Below are positions 14,889 to 23,959 of a DNA stretch of 49,778 bases, piece after piece. The stretch lies in the NCBI GenBank assembly GCA_017397105.1, contig JAFQKF010000007.1, positions 1-49,778 of the forward strand, written 5' to 3'. Position 1 is the stretch's first letter. Every line of letters starts with the position of its first letter. The notes beneath the pieces were generated by a model. The model was given only the letters and a program-made list of their open reading frames with translations. It made no database searches and was not told the DNA's origin. A program made the position numbers and the translations under genes. This DNA comes from Clostridia bacterium. Lineage in GTDB: Bacteria > Bacillota > Clostridia > Oscillospirales > Acutalibacteraceae.

Positions 14889-14917
14889 ATTTTACTACAA
14901 CGGCGCGGCATTGTCAA
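14889..14917 (-). promoter_or_regulatory. Promoter of the ECF S/kinase operon
   Basis: Minus-strand TTGACA (14912-14917), 17-bp spacer, TAAAAT (14889-14894). The -35 overlaps the stop codon of the DUF3842 gene. Confidence 0.82.
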
Positions 14918-15333
14918 GAATTACGGGCATCAATTATGCCGCGAAGCCTGATAATTGCATCCTCCACGAGTGCGCCGACGTTGAGATTTGTAACGCCTGC
15001 GATGATATTGTCACACTTATTCATGGGAATAAGCAGGCGCACAGCTCTTGACTGACCAACGGCTACCGCCATTTTTTCGGTGATTTCGCCAAGCAGAGAG
15101 TCGGCAATCACGATACCGACGGGGCCTATTATAACGTCAGCGTTGCGGCAGGCAACTATAACGGGATTTTCGCCCGTTGCGGCATATTTTGCTCCTGCCT
15201 TAAGCATTGTCGCCGTGGCAACGGAGTTTGTACCTACTGCCGTTAAGCTTGCGGACGGAAAATTTGAAGATATTGATTTTATAAGCTGAGCGCCGAGCTG
15301 GCCGCCCTGACCGTCAATGATTGTAATGTTCAT
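14914..15333 (-). CDS. DUF3842 family protein
   Basis: 139 aa. It matches the conserved pattern of DUF3842: an N-terminal ITIIDGQGGQLGAQLI nucleotide-binding-like loop, TNSVATATMLKAGA, ATGENPVI, ADVIIGPVGIVIADSLLGE and a C-terminal GALVEDAI. The family is widespread in Clostridia and functionally uncharacterised. The Gly-rich first strand-loop-helix suggests a Rossmann-like fold. It has an extended -10 promoter 30 bp upstream (15363-15368) and a GGAGG site. Confidence 0.85.
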   Translation of the reverse strand: MNITIIDGQGGQLGAQLIKSISSNFPSASLTAVGTNSVATATMLKAGAKYAATGENPVIVACRNADVIIGPVGIVIADSLLGEITEKMAVAVGQSRAVRLLIPMNKCDNIIAGVTNLNVGALVEDAIIRLRGIIDARNS

Positions 15334-15362
15334 AAAAATACCTCCGTGTAAACGATAAAGGC

Positions 15363-15368
15363 ATTATA
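15363..15368 (-). promoter_or_regulatory. Extended -10 promoter of DUF3842 gene
   Basis: Minus-strand TGTTATAAT, 30 bp before the start codon; -35 weak. Confidence 0.5.
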
Positions 15369-15496
15369 ACACATAAATTACAAAAAAGCAAAAAACAGTT
15401 TTCAGATTTTTCCTGATAGTCGGTATGCACAACGAAAAAATATGAGAAAACTCACAAAACGTGATTTTTGCGATATACATTTGTATGAAATTGTGA

Positions 15497-15502
15497 TATA
15501 AT
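15497..15502 (+). promoter_or_regulatory. Extended -10 promoter of ZIP gene
   Basis: TGATATAAT extended -10 at 15494-15502, 27 bp before ATG 15529; -35 weak. Confidence 0.5.
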
Positions 15503-15528
15503 ACTAAAAAAGTGAAAAGGAGGCAATT

Positions 15529-16287
15529 ATGTATATCGTATTGCTTACGGCACTCGGAGTGGGCGGAGCATCGGTAATCGGTGCGGTTTTCGGCTTTGCT
15601 TTCAAAAAGACCACTCACAGATTCAGCGACATAGTGCTTTCCTTTGCCGCAGGGGTTATGCTCTGCGCCGCAGTGGTGGGGCTTATAATTCCGTCGCTTG
15701 AGCACGGCGGCAGATTCCCTCTGCTTGTTGCCGTTGCGGGCGTTTTCTGCGGTGCGCTTTGCGTGAACGTTATTGATAAAATTGTTCCGCATCTTCACAA
15801 GCTTACGGGCGTTGAGCAGGAAAGCCATCCCGAAAAGCAGGAGCAGCTCAACAAAGTTCTGCTTTTTGTAATTGCCATAGCCATACACAATCTGCCCGAG
15901 GGTATTGCGGCAGGCGTCGGTTTCGGCACGGGTAACACCGCTCAGGCGCTTACCGTTGCAGGCGGCATAGCCTTGCAGAATATTCCCGAAGGTATGGTTA
16001 TAATTTCGCCCATGCTTGCGGCAGGAATGAAGAGGGGCAGAACCTTCCTTGTTGCGGTTATTGCAGGCTTTGTGGAGGTTATCGGTACGCTTATCGGATA
16101 TTTTGCGGTGAGCCTTTCAACTGCAGTTTTACCCTTTGCGCTTGCCTTTGCAGGCGGCACAATGCTTTACGTAATAAGTGACGAAATGATACCCGAAACC
16201 CATGCCCACGGCAGCGAAAGGGGCGCAACCTATTCGTTGCTTGCAGGATTCTGCCTGATGCTGGCATTTGATTTTCTTTTAGGATAA
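15529..16287 (+). CDS. ZIP family metal transporter (GufA-like)
   Basis: 252 aa, about eight membrane helices. The metal-site helices are clear: AIHNLPEGIAAGVGFG and the paired helix IALQNIPEGMVIISP, each with the His/Asn-x-x-Pro-Glu-Gly core, and a late SDEMIPETHAHG loop. ZIP proteins import divalent cations such as Zn2+, Fe2+ or Mn2+. Start ATG 15529 has AAGGAGG. The flavodiiron gene follows 24 bp later on the same strand, so co-transcription and an iron-supply role for the next two iron proteins are possible but unproven. Confidence 0.9.
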   Translation: MYIVLLTALGVGGASVIGAVFGFAFKKTTHRFSDIVLSFAAGVMLCAAVVGLIIPSLEHGGRFPLLVAVAGVFCGALCVNVIDKIVPHLHKLTGVEQESHPEKQEQLNKVLLFVIAIAIHNLPEGIAAGVGFGTGNTAQALTVAGGIALQNIPEGMVIISPMLAAGMKRGRTFLVAVIAGFVEVIGTLIGYFAVSLSTAVLPFALAFAGGTMLYVISDEMIPETHAHGSERGATYSLLAGFCLMLAFDFLLG

Positions 16288-16311
16288 TTTTAAAAAGCAG
16301 GAGTGATTAAT

Positions 16312-17457
16312 ATGGAAAAAGGAATTGTTTACGTAGGTGTAAATGACAGAAAGATTGATTTATTTGAGGGTCAGTACGTTGTGCCCGAGGGAATGGCGTA
16401 CAATTCATATATAATTGCGGATGAAAAAATTGCCGTTATGGACAGCGTAGATGCCGCATTCAGGGATGAATGGCTTGATAATATTGAAAAAGCGCTCGGC
16501 GGCAAGGCTCCCGATTATCTTGTTGTGCAGCACATGGAGCCCGACCATTCCGCAAATATTGACGAATTTGTGAAGCAGTATCCCGACGCGGTAATCGTTG
16601 CAACGGACAGAGCCTTTGCCATGATGAAAAAATTCTTCGGCAAGGATTATTCTGAGCGCAGGCTCGTTGTAAACGAGGGCGATTCACTCTCGCTCGGTGA
16701 GCGTACCCTTAATTTCTACACAGCCCCCATGGTGCACTGGCCTGAGGTTATGATGACTTATGAAAGCCTTGAAAAAGTTCTTTTTTCAGCTGATGCATTC
16801 GGCAAATTCGGAGCACTTGATGCTGAGGAGGACTGGGCTTGCGAGGCTCGCAGATATTACTTCGGTATCGTAGGTAAATACGGCGTGCAGGTGCAGGCGG
16901 TGCTCAGGAAGCTCGGAGGTCTTGAGATAAGCAAAATCTGCCCTCTTCACGGTCCCGTGCTCAGCGAAAACCTTGGTTATTACCTTGATTTATATAATAC
17001 CTGGTCATCTTACGGCGTAGAGAGTGAGGGCGTTGTAATCTGCTACACCTCCGTTTACGGTAACACCAAAAAAGCCGTTCTTATGCTTGCAAAGGAGCTT
17101 GAGGAAAACGGCTGCGCAAAGGTTGCGGTAAATGACCTTGCACGTTGTGATATGGCAGAGGCGGTTGAGGATGCTTTCCGTTACGGAAAAATCGTGCTTG
17201 CAACCACCACTTATAACGGCGATATCTTCCCGTTTATGCGTGAATTCGTTCATGAACTTACCGAGAGAGGCTACAGAAACCGCACAATCGGTATAATCGA
17301 AAACGGAAGCTGGGCACCCGTTGCCGCAAACAAAATCAAAAAGATGCTTGAAAGCAGTAAAGACATCAGCTTCACAGAAACCACCGTTACAATTCATTCA
17401 GCGGTAAAGGATGAAAACGTTGAGCAGATAAAGGCACTTGCAAAAGAGCTTGTGTAA
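16312..17457 (+). CDS. fprA: FprA-type flavodiiron protein
   Basis: 381 aa. The N-terminal metallo-beta-lactamase-like domain has diiron ligands H74-x-E76-x-D78 (HMEPDHS), H142, D161 and H213. The C-terminal flavodoxin domain begins at about 240 with the FMN phosphate loop TSVYGNT (246-252). The enzyme reduces O2 (or NO) to water using electrons from rubredoxin, protecting anaerobes. ATG 16312 is used because AGGAGTG lies 8 nt upstream; the GTG at 16303 overlaps that site. Rubredoxin is encoded 48 bp downstream, giving the electron donor. Confidence 0.95.
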   Translation: MEKGIVYVGVNDRKIDLFEGQYVVPEGMAYNSYIIADEKIAVMDSVDAAFRDEWLDNIEKALGGKAPDYLVVQHMEPDHSANIDEFVKQYPDAVIVATDRAFAMMKKFFGKDYSERRLVVNEGDSLSLGERTLNFYTAPMVHWPEVMMTYESLEKVLFSADAFGKFGALDAEEDWACEARRYYFGIVGKYGVQVQAVLRKLGGLEISKICPLHGPVLSENLGYYLDLYNTWSSYGVESEGVVICYTSVYGNTKKAVLMLAKELEENGCAKVAVNDLARCDMAEAVEDAFRYGKIVLATTTYNGDIFPFMREFVHELTERGYRNRTIGIIENGSWAPVAANKIKKMLESSKDISFTETTVTIHSAVKDENVEQIKALAKELV

Positions 17458-17505
17458 ACTCTCCCGATTCAGGTAATACTATAATAAAAATCAGGAGGTA
17501 TTACT

Positions 17506-17661
17506 ATGAAATACGTGTGTGAAATATGCGGCTACGTCTATGACGAAGAGCAGGGTGACCCCGAAAATGGGGTGGCTCCCGGCACGGTATGGGAGGACGT
17601 ACCCGAGGATTGGGTGTGCCCGCTGTGCTCGGTGGGCAAGGAGCATTTCACAAAAGAATAA
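17506..17661 (+). CDS. Rubredoxin
   Basis: 51 aa. Two CxxC knuckles, CEICGYVYD (C5, C8) and CPLCSVGK (C38, C41), ligate one iron, with the typical GDPENG and EDWVC segments between. It starts at ATG 17506 with AGGAGG. It transfers electrons to FprA encoded just upstream, forming the NAD(P)H:rubredoxin:O2 detoxification route. A rubredoxin reductase is not seen here. A terminator follows. Confidence 0.96.
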   Translation: MKYVCEICGYVYDEEQGDPENGVAPGTVWEDVPEDWVCPLCSVGKEHFTKE

Positions 17662-17665
17662 TCGT

Positions 17666-17713
17666 AACCGTCCTGTCGGATAAGAAAATCGGCAGGGCGG
17701 TTTTTGTTTTTGA
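17666..17713 (+). terminator. Terminator after rubredoxin
   Basis: AACCGTCCTGTCGGAT / ATCGGCAGGGCGGTT hairpin (wobble pairs) followed by TTTTGTTTTT. Confidence 0.85.
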
Positions 17714-17745
17714 TATACGGGCTTTATTTTTACAAAAATATATGC

Positions 17746-17751
17746 TATAAT
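17746..17751 (+). promoter_or_regulatory. Extended -10 promoter of metF-metH
   Basis: TGCTATAAT (TGn extended -10), 33 bp before the metF start. The leader is too short for a SAM riboswitch. Confidence 0.55.
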
Positions 17752-17783
17752 TTTATTTATAACAAATATAAGAGGGTGTTGGT

Positions 17784-18662
17784 ATGAAGCTCAGCGAGCT
17801 TTTTGAAAAAAAGAATCTTTCCATTTCCTTTGAGGTTTTTCCTCCCAAAACGGATACCGCATTTGAAAGCGTGAAAAAGGCGATTGAGGAGATTGCCGAG
17901 CTAAAGCCGTCGTTTATGAGCGTCACTTACGGTGCAGGCGGCGGTACGAGCCGTTACACCCTTGATATTGCAAAGAATATCAAGGCTCAGCACGGAGTGC
18001 CCACCCTTGCTCACCTTACCTGTGTTTCATCAACGAAGGAAACGGTAAGGGCGAAGATTGAAGAAATAAGAGCGGCAGGTATTGAAAACATAATGGCTCT
18101 CAGGGGCGACCTTACTCCCGAGCTTGAGGCGAGCGACCGCAGCAAGTGGGCTTACAGCCATGCGATTGACCTTATAAGGGATATTAAGGAGAGCTCTGCG
18201 GATTTCTGCATTGGCGCTGCCTGCTATCCCGAGATTCATCCTGAAAGCGAAAACCAGGCTCAGGATATCCTTTACCTTAAGGAAAAGGTTGATGCAGGCT
18301 GTTCATTCCTTACAACCCAGATGTTTTTTGATAATAACCTGCTTTATAACTTTCTTTATAAAATCCGTGAAGCCGGTATTACCGTGCCCGTAATTCCCGG
18401 AATAATGCCCATTACAAATGCAAATCAGGTTGCAAGAGCCATAAAGCTTTCGGGCTCGTTCATGCCTCAGCGCTTCAAGAGCCTTGTTGATAAATTCGGC
18501 CATTCACCTGCGGCTATGAAGCAGGCAGGCATTGCCTATGCAACGGACCAGATTATTGATTTGTTTGCAAACGGCATAACCAACGTCCACGTTTATTCGA
18601 TGAACAACCCCGATGTTGCGGCTAAAATTCAGTCCAACCTCTCCGAAATAATTGAAAAATAA
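17784..18662 (+). CDS. metF: Methylenetetrahydrofolate reductase
   Basis: 292 aa, standard bacterial length. The TIM-barrel begins with ISFEVFPPKTD (14-24), containing the catalytic glutamate, followed by SVTYGAGGG, ALRGDLTPE and TTQMFFDN, all hallmark MTHFR segments that contact FAD and folate. It makes 5-methyl-THF for methionine synthase, whose gene follows 12 bp later. The start has a weak GAGGGTG site. Confidence 0.95.
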   Translation: MKLSELFEKKNLSISFEVFPPKTDTAFESVKKAIEEIAELKPSFMSVTYGAGGGTSRYTLDIAKNIKAQHGVPTLAHLTCVSSTKETVRAKIEEIRAAGIENIMALRGDLTPELEASDRSKWAYSHAIDLIRDIKESSADFCIGAACYPEIHPESENQAQDILYLKEKVDAGCSFLTTQMFFDNNLLYNFLYKIREAGITVPVIPGIMPITNANQVARAIKLSGSFMPQRFKSLVDKFGHSPAAMKQAGIAYATDQIIDLFANGITNVHVYSMNNPDVAAKIQSNLSEIIEK

Positions 18663-18674
18663 CGGGTGAAAGCC

Positions 18675-21080
18675 ATGAAAATCACAGAGTATTTAAAGGA
18701 TAATATACTTTTTCTTGACGGCGGAATGGGCACCTTGCTCCAGGTTTGCGGTCTTGAGGCGGGCGAGCTGCCCGAGGAGTGGAATATCACTCATCCCGAG
18801 GAGATTACCGCAATCCACCGCAGTTATTTTGATGCAGGCAGCAACGTGGTGAATGCAAACACCTTCGGCGCAAACTGCCTTAAATTCTCAGAGAAAAAGC
18901 TTGAGGAGATTATAGCTTGTGCGCTTGAGAATGCAAAAGCGGCAAGGGAGCAGAGCGATTCGGAGCAGGAAAAATGGATAGCTCTCGATATCGGACCTAC
19001 GGGCAGAATGCTTGCCCCTTACGGCGATTTTGATTTTGAGGATGCTGTGGAGGTCTTTGCAAAAACGGTGAAGCTCGGCGTGAAGTACGGAGCGGACCTG
19101 ATTTTTATTGAAACCATGAACGACAGCTACGAAACAAAGGCGGCATTGCTTGCTGCAAAGGAAAACAGCGATTTGCCCGTTTTTGTTTCAAACGCTTACA
19201 GTGAGGACGGTAAGCTTATGACGGGTGCAAGCCCTGAGGCAACGGTTGCAATGCTTGAGGGTATGGGTGCCGATGCCATAGGTGTCAACTGTTCATTCGG
19301 CCCCGATATGCTTGCCGGAATTGTTGAAAAGTATCTTGAATGCGCATCGGTCCCCGTTATCCTTGAGCCTAATGCAGGCTTACCCAAGGTTGAAAACGGC
19401 AAAACCGTTTACGACGTAGCCCCTGCGGAGTTTGCGCAATCTGTTTCTCAGCTTGTGAGAAAGGGAGTAAGAGCGGCAGGTGGTTGCTGCGGTACCACTC
19501 CCGAATACATAAACGCTCTTGTAAATGCGTGCGAAGGCATTGAACCTTTGCCGGTTGAGAACAAGAATATAACCGTTGTTTCGTCATATACCCATGCCGT
19601 CACCTTCGGCGGCAGACCCGTACTTATAGGCGAGCGTATCAATCCCACGGGCAAAAAACGCTTCAAGGAAGCGCTTATGGCAAATGACGTTGATTATATC
19701 CTCAAAGAGGGGATTGCCCAGCAGGAAAAGGGCGTTGATATACTTGACGTAAACGTGGGACTACCCTCAATTGACGAGGAGCAGATGCTTAAAACCGCCG
19801 TTTGCGAATTGCAGGCGATTATCAACCTGCCTCTTCAGATTGACACTTCCGATGCAAAGGCAATGGAAACCGCTCTGCGCCGCTATAACGGAAAAGCCAT
19901 GATTAACTCCGTGAACGGCAAAAAAGAGAGTATGCAGGCAGTTTTTCCGCTTGCAAAGAAATACGGCGGAGTAATTGTTGCGCTTACGCTTGATGAAAAC
20001 GGAATTCCCGAAACTGCTCAGGGCAGGCTGGAAATCGCACGCACCATTCTTGATGAAGCCGCAAAATACGGCATTGATAAAAAGGATATCGTGTTCGACC
20101 CTCTTGCCCTTACAATCAGCGCACAGGCAGAGGCAGGCAGGGAAACTCTTGAAGCGGTAAAGCTTATCAAAGAGCAGCTCGGCTGCCATACCTCGCTCGG
20201 CGTTTCAAACGTATCCTTCGGTTTGCCTCAGAGGGATATTGTAAACAGCACCTTCTTCTCGCTCGCCATGTGGCAGGGTCTTTCGGCGGCGATTATGAAC
20301 CCTTATTCGCTTGAAATGATGAAGGCTTACAGAGCCTTTAACGCAATCAATGCAAGCGATGAAAACTGCTCGCAGTATATTGAGTTTGCGCAGGCTTTGC
20401 CTCAGACGGCGGCTGTTGCCGCAGGGGAGGGCGCGCAGGCAAAAGCGGAGGATGAATATAAATCTCAGCTTCAGAGAGCAATCGTAAAGGGTCTTAAGGA
20501 GCAGGCGGCGGCGCTTACCGCTGAGATTATTAAAACGCAGGATTCGCTCAGCGTTGTGCAGGAGGAAATCATCCCCGCTCTCAATATTATCGGCGAGCGT
20601 TTTGAAGCAAAAAAAGCATATCTTCCCCAGCTTCTTATGAGTGCAGAGGCAGCTAAGGCGGCGTTTGAGCAGATAAAATCCGTTATGAGCTCAGATAAAA
20701 GCGCAGGAAAATGCGCATTCGTTATAGCCACCGTAAAGGGCGATATTCACGATATAGGTAAGAATATTGTAAAGCTTCTGCTTGAGAATTACGGCTTTGA
20801 CGTTGCGGATTTGGGCAGGGACGTGCCTGCTGAGGCGATTGTTGATAAAATCATTGAGCTTCACGCTCCCGTCGCAGGGCTGAGCGCTCTTATGACTACC
20901 ACCGTACCCTCCATGGAAGTAACCGTAAAGCTTATTCACGAAAAAGCACCGTGGTGCAGGGTGATAGTGGGCGGAGCGGTTCTGAATCCCGAGTATGCAA
21001 AGGCAATCGGGGCGGATAAATACGCAAAGGATGCCATGGAAACTGTAAGATATGCCGAGGAAATCAACGGCGCTTTATAA
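18675..21080 (+). CDS. metH: Cobalamin-dependent methionine synthase, lacking reactivation domain
   Basis: 801 aa from ATG 18675. Domain order: homocysteine-binding barrel with zinc cysteines in GVNCSFGP and GGCCGTTPE; pterin-binding barrel starting LIGERINPTGKK; B12 cap (about 570-660); B12-binding domain with D690-x-H692-x-x-G695 (DIHDIG) and a VGGAVLNPEY segment. It stops after the B12 domain, whereas E. coli MetH (about 1,227 aa) continues with an AdoMet-dependent reactivation domain. This short form is usual in Clostridia, where a separate activator may serve. It transfers methyl from 5-methyl-THF to homocysteine, using the metF product. GTG 18666 is an alternative start. Confidence 0.95.
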   Translation: MKITEYLKDNILFLDGGMGTLLQVCGLEAGELPEEWNITHPEEITAIHRSYFDAGSNVVNANTFGANCLKFSEKKLEEIIACALENAKAAREQSDSEQEKWIALDIGPTGRMLAPYGDFDFEDAVEVFAKTVKLGVKYGADLIFIETMNDSYETKAALLAAKENSDLPVFVSNAYSEDGKLMTGASPEATVAMLEGMGADAIGVNCSFGPDMLAGIVEKYLECASVPVILEPNAGLPKVENGKTVYDVAPAEFAQSVSQLVRKGVRAAGGCCGTTPEYINALVNACEGIEPLPVENKNITVVSSYTHAVTFGGRPVLIGERINPTGKKRFKEALMANDVDYILKEGIAQQEKGVDILDVNVGLPSIDEEQMLKTAVCELQAIINLPLQIDTSDAKAMETALRRYNGKAMINSVNGKKESMQAVFPLAKKYGGVIVALTLDENGIPETAQGRLEIARTILDEAAKYGIDKKDIVFDPLALTISAQAEAGRETLEAVKLIKEQLGCHTSLGVSNVSFGLPQRDIVNSTFFSLAMWQGLSAAIMNPYSLEMMKAYRAFNAINASDENCSQYIEFAQALPQTAAVAAGEGAQAKAEDEYKSQLQRAIVKGLKEQAAALTAEIIKTQDSLSVVQEEIIPALNIIGERFEAKKAYLPQLLMSAEAAKAAFEQIKSVMSSDKSAGKCAFVIATVKGDIHDIGKNIVKLLLENYGFDVADLGRDVPAEAIVDKIIELHAPVAGLSALMTTTVPSMEVTVKLIHEKAPWCRVIVGGAVLNPEYAKAIGADKYAKDAMETVRYAEEINGAL

Positions 21081-21087
21081 AAATATA

Positions 21088-21122
21088 ACGGGCTGCCTCT
21101 TTGCTTGAGGCAGCCCGTTTTG
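21088..21122. terminator. Bidirectional terminator between metH and the histidine kinase
   Basis: AACGGGCTGCCTC / GAGGCAGCCCGTT, 13-bp perfect stem, followed by TTG on plus and preceded by an A-rich stretch that gives a broken T-tract on minus. It serves two convergent genes. Confidence 0.85.
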
Positions 21123-21129
21123 TCAGCTT

Positions 21130-23190
21130 TTATTCGTCTGTATCCGTTTTCTTGATTTTACTGTCGGGAGAATCGAATTCAATTATGATTTTGAATATAT
21201 CGCCATCAAGCTCAATATCGATGCTTGCGTGCTGAAGCTCAACGAGGCTTTTTGCAATGGAAAGTCCGAGTCCGTGGCCCTCCGTGTTCCTTGAACTGTC
21301 ACCCCTTGCGCTTCTTTCAAAGAATTCTCTGGGGTCACGGTCAATTACGTCCCTTGAAATGTTGCGAAGAGAAACTTTGATTTTACCGTTTTCCTCTTCA
21401 ACCTTCATGAAAACTCTCGTGTTTTCCAGAGCGTATTTGAGGGCGTTGTTCATCAGGTTTTCAAACACTCTGCCCAGCATGTTACTGTCCGCCATAACGG
21501 AGTATTCGCGGTCCTCCTTGGAGAATTCAATTGTAAGGCCGTGCTTTTCGAAAAGCTCGGCGTATTCGCCTGCAAACTGCTCTGCCAGCACACCGATATC
21601 AATTTCTTCAAGCCTTGCAACCTCAACGCCTGCACTCGCTTTGGAGATTTCAAGAAGGTTCATGAAGAGCACGTTAAGCCTTTCTGACTGCCTGCCGATA
21701 ATCTCAGCATATTCACTGTATTGCTCGGGGGTGAGGTTCGGTTTCTGCAGGTGCCTTACGTACTGAAGAATGGAAGTGAGGGGAGTCTTGATATCGTGTG
21801 AAATATTGGAAATAAGCTCGTTTCTGAAGCGCTCGCTCTTCATTTCATGCTCAAGCGCACGGGACATATCTTTCTTTATAAGCTCAAGGTTACGGTTGTG
21901 TACACTGAAGGGCTTGAAGAGAAGCTGAGGGTCAATTTCCACCTCTGTTAAATCGCCGCGTGCGATTTTTTCGCCCTCGTCTTTGATGTAGCTGAAGTTG
22001 AGCAGGAACATGATTATAATCGGTATGGTAATCATGCGGCTTATTACCCAGTAAATCAGGTAAAGCTCAAAGTTTATATCATCAAGGATAAAGTAACGGT
22101 AGGCAAAGTAAAGAACAATGGCAAGGCTGAACGCAACGGTGGCAAGCACCGCGGCAAGCAACTGCTTGAAGGTGGATTTTTTTCTGTAAATGCTGCGTAC
22201 CTTTTTGGGCGTTTTCCTTGCAAGGATAAGATATATGCGGTAAATAAGAGTGTTTCTGAACGCTTTGCCCATTTTAATTCTTGAGGTGAGAGTGTTGAGA
22301 AACATCAGAATAACGAGCACAACAACAACCGCTGCAAGAATTATTATTATGTTGTTTGTTACCATATCTATGTTCGACAGGTTTGCAAGATACGGCAAGG
22401 ACAGCGACGACAGGCAGAACATCACTGCTACCACCACAACGATATCCAGCGGTATACGGTCAAGGAAGCCTTCGGTAAGTTCGCCCTTTTCGTTTGTTTT
22501 ACCGCTGCTCAGGGTGAGCATTATAAGCAGGATGACCATGACGGCAAAAGCCAGCGCTATGAAAAAGAAGAGTGCGTATTTGAGATCGTCTGCAAGCTCA
22601 ATCCATCTGTAAGCGTTGTAGATTCCGTCGTGCGCAATCCATTCGCTGCTTTCGGGTACGTAAAGCTCAATTGTGAAGGATACCTTTTCGCCCGAAAAAA
22701 TATACACCGAGCAGCCCTTTACGGGGTTGTACTGCACAGGCACGGTGCCGTGAATCTGCTGAGTTTCGTCACCTGTGGTAACGGTTGCGCCCGAAGCGTT
22801 AAGAAGATAGTTGTACCAGACAATATCCCCGTTTTCATCCTTGACGTTAAAGAAATAGTTGCAGTTTTCTCTTGAATACTGCAGCAATGTGCTGCGATCA
22901 AGCAAAGGATTGCCTTCGGCATCATAGCCGTTGCCTATTCTCGGCAGGGGTTTGCCGATTTCGTAATTTTCAATAAGGTAGCCGTAATAAACCTGCTCAA
23001 TTTCCTCAAACTCCTTCTGAGCTTTTTCATAAAGGTAAAATGACCAGGCGTGCTTGCCGTTATCGTTATAAAAATTGTAATCAATCAGCGTGTTAATGGC
23101 AATGGCACTGCCTGAGGCAAGAATCGTTATGCATATAAGAACGACTATTGCAATCAGACGGTCGGAAAGATTTTTCAGATGAAGCTTCAT
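21130..23190 (-). CDS. Sensor histidine kinase
   Basis: 686 aa from ATG 23190. Six predicted membrane segments: 11-33, then an extracellular domain of about 170 residues, then about 204-227, 249-267, 279-299, 342-364 and 372-399, an unusually membrane-rich sensor. The linker continues into HisKA with H465 (SNISHDIKTPLTS), the N-box ENLMNNALKYA and G-boxes GHGLGLSIAKSL. It pairs with the response regulator 14 bp upstream. The start was set at 23190 because 23238 would sit inside the regulator gene. The ligand is unknown; the multi-helix sensor might detect membrane or envelope stress. Confidence 0.93.
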   Translation of the reverse strand: MKLHLKNLSDRLIAIVVLICITILASGSAIAINTLIDYNFYNDNGKHAWSFYLYEKAQKEFEEIEQVYYGYLIENYEIGKPLPRIGNGYDAEGNPLLDRSTLLQYSRENCNYFFNVKDENGDIVWYNYLLNASGATVTTGDETQQIHGTVPVQYNPVKGCSVYIFSGEKVSFTIELYVPESSEWIAHDGIYNAYRWIELADDLKYALFFFIALAFAVMVILLIMLTLSSGKTNEKGELTEGFLDRIPLDIVVVVAVMFCLSSLSLPYLANLSNIDMVTNNIIIILAAVVVVLVILMFLNTLTSRIKMGKAFRNTLIYRIYLILARKTPKKVRSIYRKKSTFKQLLAAVLATVAFSLAIVLYFAYRYFILDDINFELYLIYWVISRMITIPIIIMFLLNFSYIKDEGEKIARGDLTEVEIDPQLLFKPFSVHNRNLELIKKDMSRALEHEMKSERFRNELISNISHDIKTPLTSILQYVRHLQKPNLTPEQYSEYAEIIGRQSERLNVLFMNLLEISKASAGVEVARLEEIDIGVLAEQFAGEYAELFEKHGLTIEFSKEDREYSVMADSNMLGRVFENLMNNALKYALENTRVFMKVEEENGKIKVSLRNISRDVIDRDPREFFERSARGDSSRNTEGHGLGLSIAKSLVELQHASIDIELDGDIFKIIIEFDSPDSKIKKTDTDE

Positions 23191-23204
23191 AAATTTGCCC
23201 TGCC

Positions 23205-23906
23205 TTACTGTGCATCCATTTTGTAGCCGTGACCCCATACCACCTTGAGATATCTCGGATTGGCGGGATCGATTTCTATTTTTTCACGCAGGTGTCTTAC
23301 GTGAACGGTTATTGTGTTTTCTGCGCCGTAGGGGTCGTTATTCCACACGTTGCGGTAAATATCCTTGGGTGAAAAAACCTCGCCGACGTGGTTTATAAAG
23401 AACTTGAGCATATCGTACTCCTTGGGAGTGAGCGATACCTCTTCACCGTCTACGGTGACCGTTTTTGTTTTATCGTCCACGATAATTCCGCCGTTGACAA
23501 AGGTGGTTTCGTCAGCCTGAGGCGCAGAATTGCCGCCGAGGCTTTTGTAGCGCCTTATCTGAGCCTTTACTCTTGCAAGCACTTCCATGGGATTAAAAGG
23601 CTTTGTGATATAATCGTCAGCGCCTACGTTGAGGCCTACAACCTTGTCTGTATCCTCACTCTTTGCGGTGAGGAGAATTACGGGCAGATTCGATTTTTCT
23701 CTTATTTTCACAAGAGCTTCAATTCCGTTCATAACGGGCATCATTATATCCATGAGAATGAGGTCGATGTCGCTTTCGGTTTCAACAAACGAAACGGCCT
23801 GCCTGCCGTTGCAGGCGGTGAGAACCGAATATCCCTCACTTTCAAAGTATATCTTAAGACCAGAAACAATATCCTTTTCATCATCGCAAATCAGAATTTT
23901 AAACAT
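23205..23906 (-). CDS. OmpR-family response regulator
   Basis: 233 aa. The receiver domain has acidic D8/D9, phospho-acceptor D53 (LILMDIMMP), T80 and K102 (ITKPFNP). The C-terminal winged helix ends with ENTITVHVRHLREKIE and VWGHGYKM, typical of OmpR/PhoB. It is the first gene of the two-component operon. The only space before its AAGGA site is the terminator hairpin of the zinc-ribbon gene, so its promoter must lie upstream of, or across, that hairpin (see findings). Target genes are unknown. Confidence 0.94.
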   Translation of the reverse strand: MFKILICDDEKDIVSGLKIYFESEGYSVLTACNGRQAVSFVETESDIDLILMDIMMPVMNGIEALVKIREKSNLPVILLTAKSEDTDKVVGLNVGADDYITKPFNPMEVLARVKAQIRRYKSLGGNSAPQADETTFVNGGIIVDDKTKTVTVDGEEVSLTPKEYDMLKFFINHVGEVFSPKDIYRNVWNNDPYGAENTITVHVRHLREKIEIDPANPRYLKVVWGHGYKMDAQ

Positions 23907-23920
23907 AACAGAATCCTTTC

Positions 23921-23959
23921 AAAAAAGATGCTCCGGTCACCGAAAGGGGATGCCGGAGC
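23921..23959 (-). terminator. Terminator after zinc-ribbon gene, before the response regulator
   Basis: GCTCCGG (23953-23959) / CCGGAGC (23930-23936) stem with a long loop, then ATC and TTTTTT on the minus strand. It lies 15 nt before the response-regulator start. Confidence 0.75.

Noticed and set aside
15364-15888. 174-aa minus-strand frame opposite the ZIP gene
   Set aside because: Overlaps a well-supported membrane transporter, and its composition (Cys/Lys/Asn-rich, low-complexity) is that of an antisense reading.
17752-17783. SAM riboswitch before metF
   Set aside because: The leader between the -10 and the start is about 30 nt, too short for any SAM aptamer.
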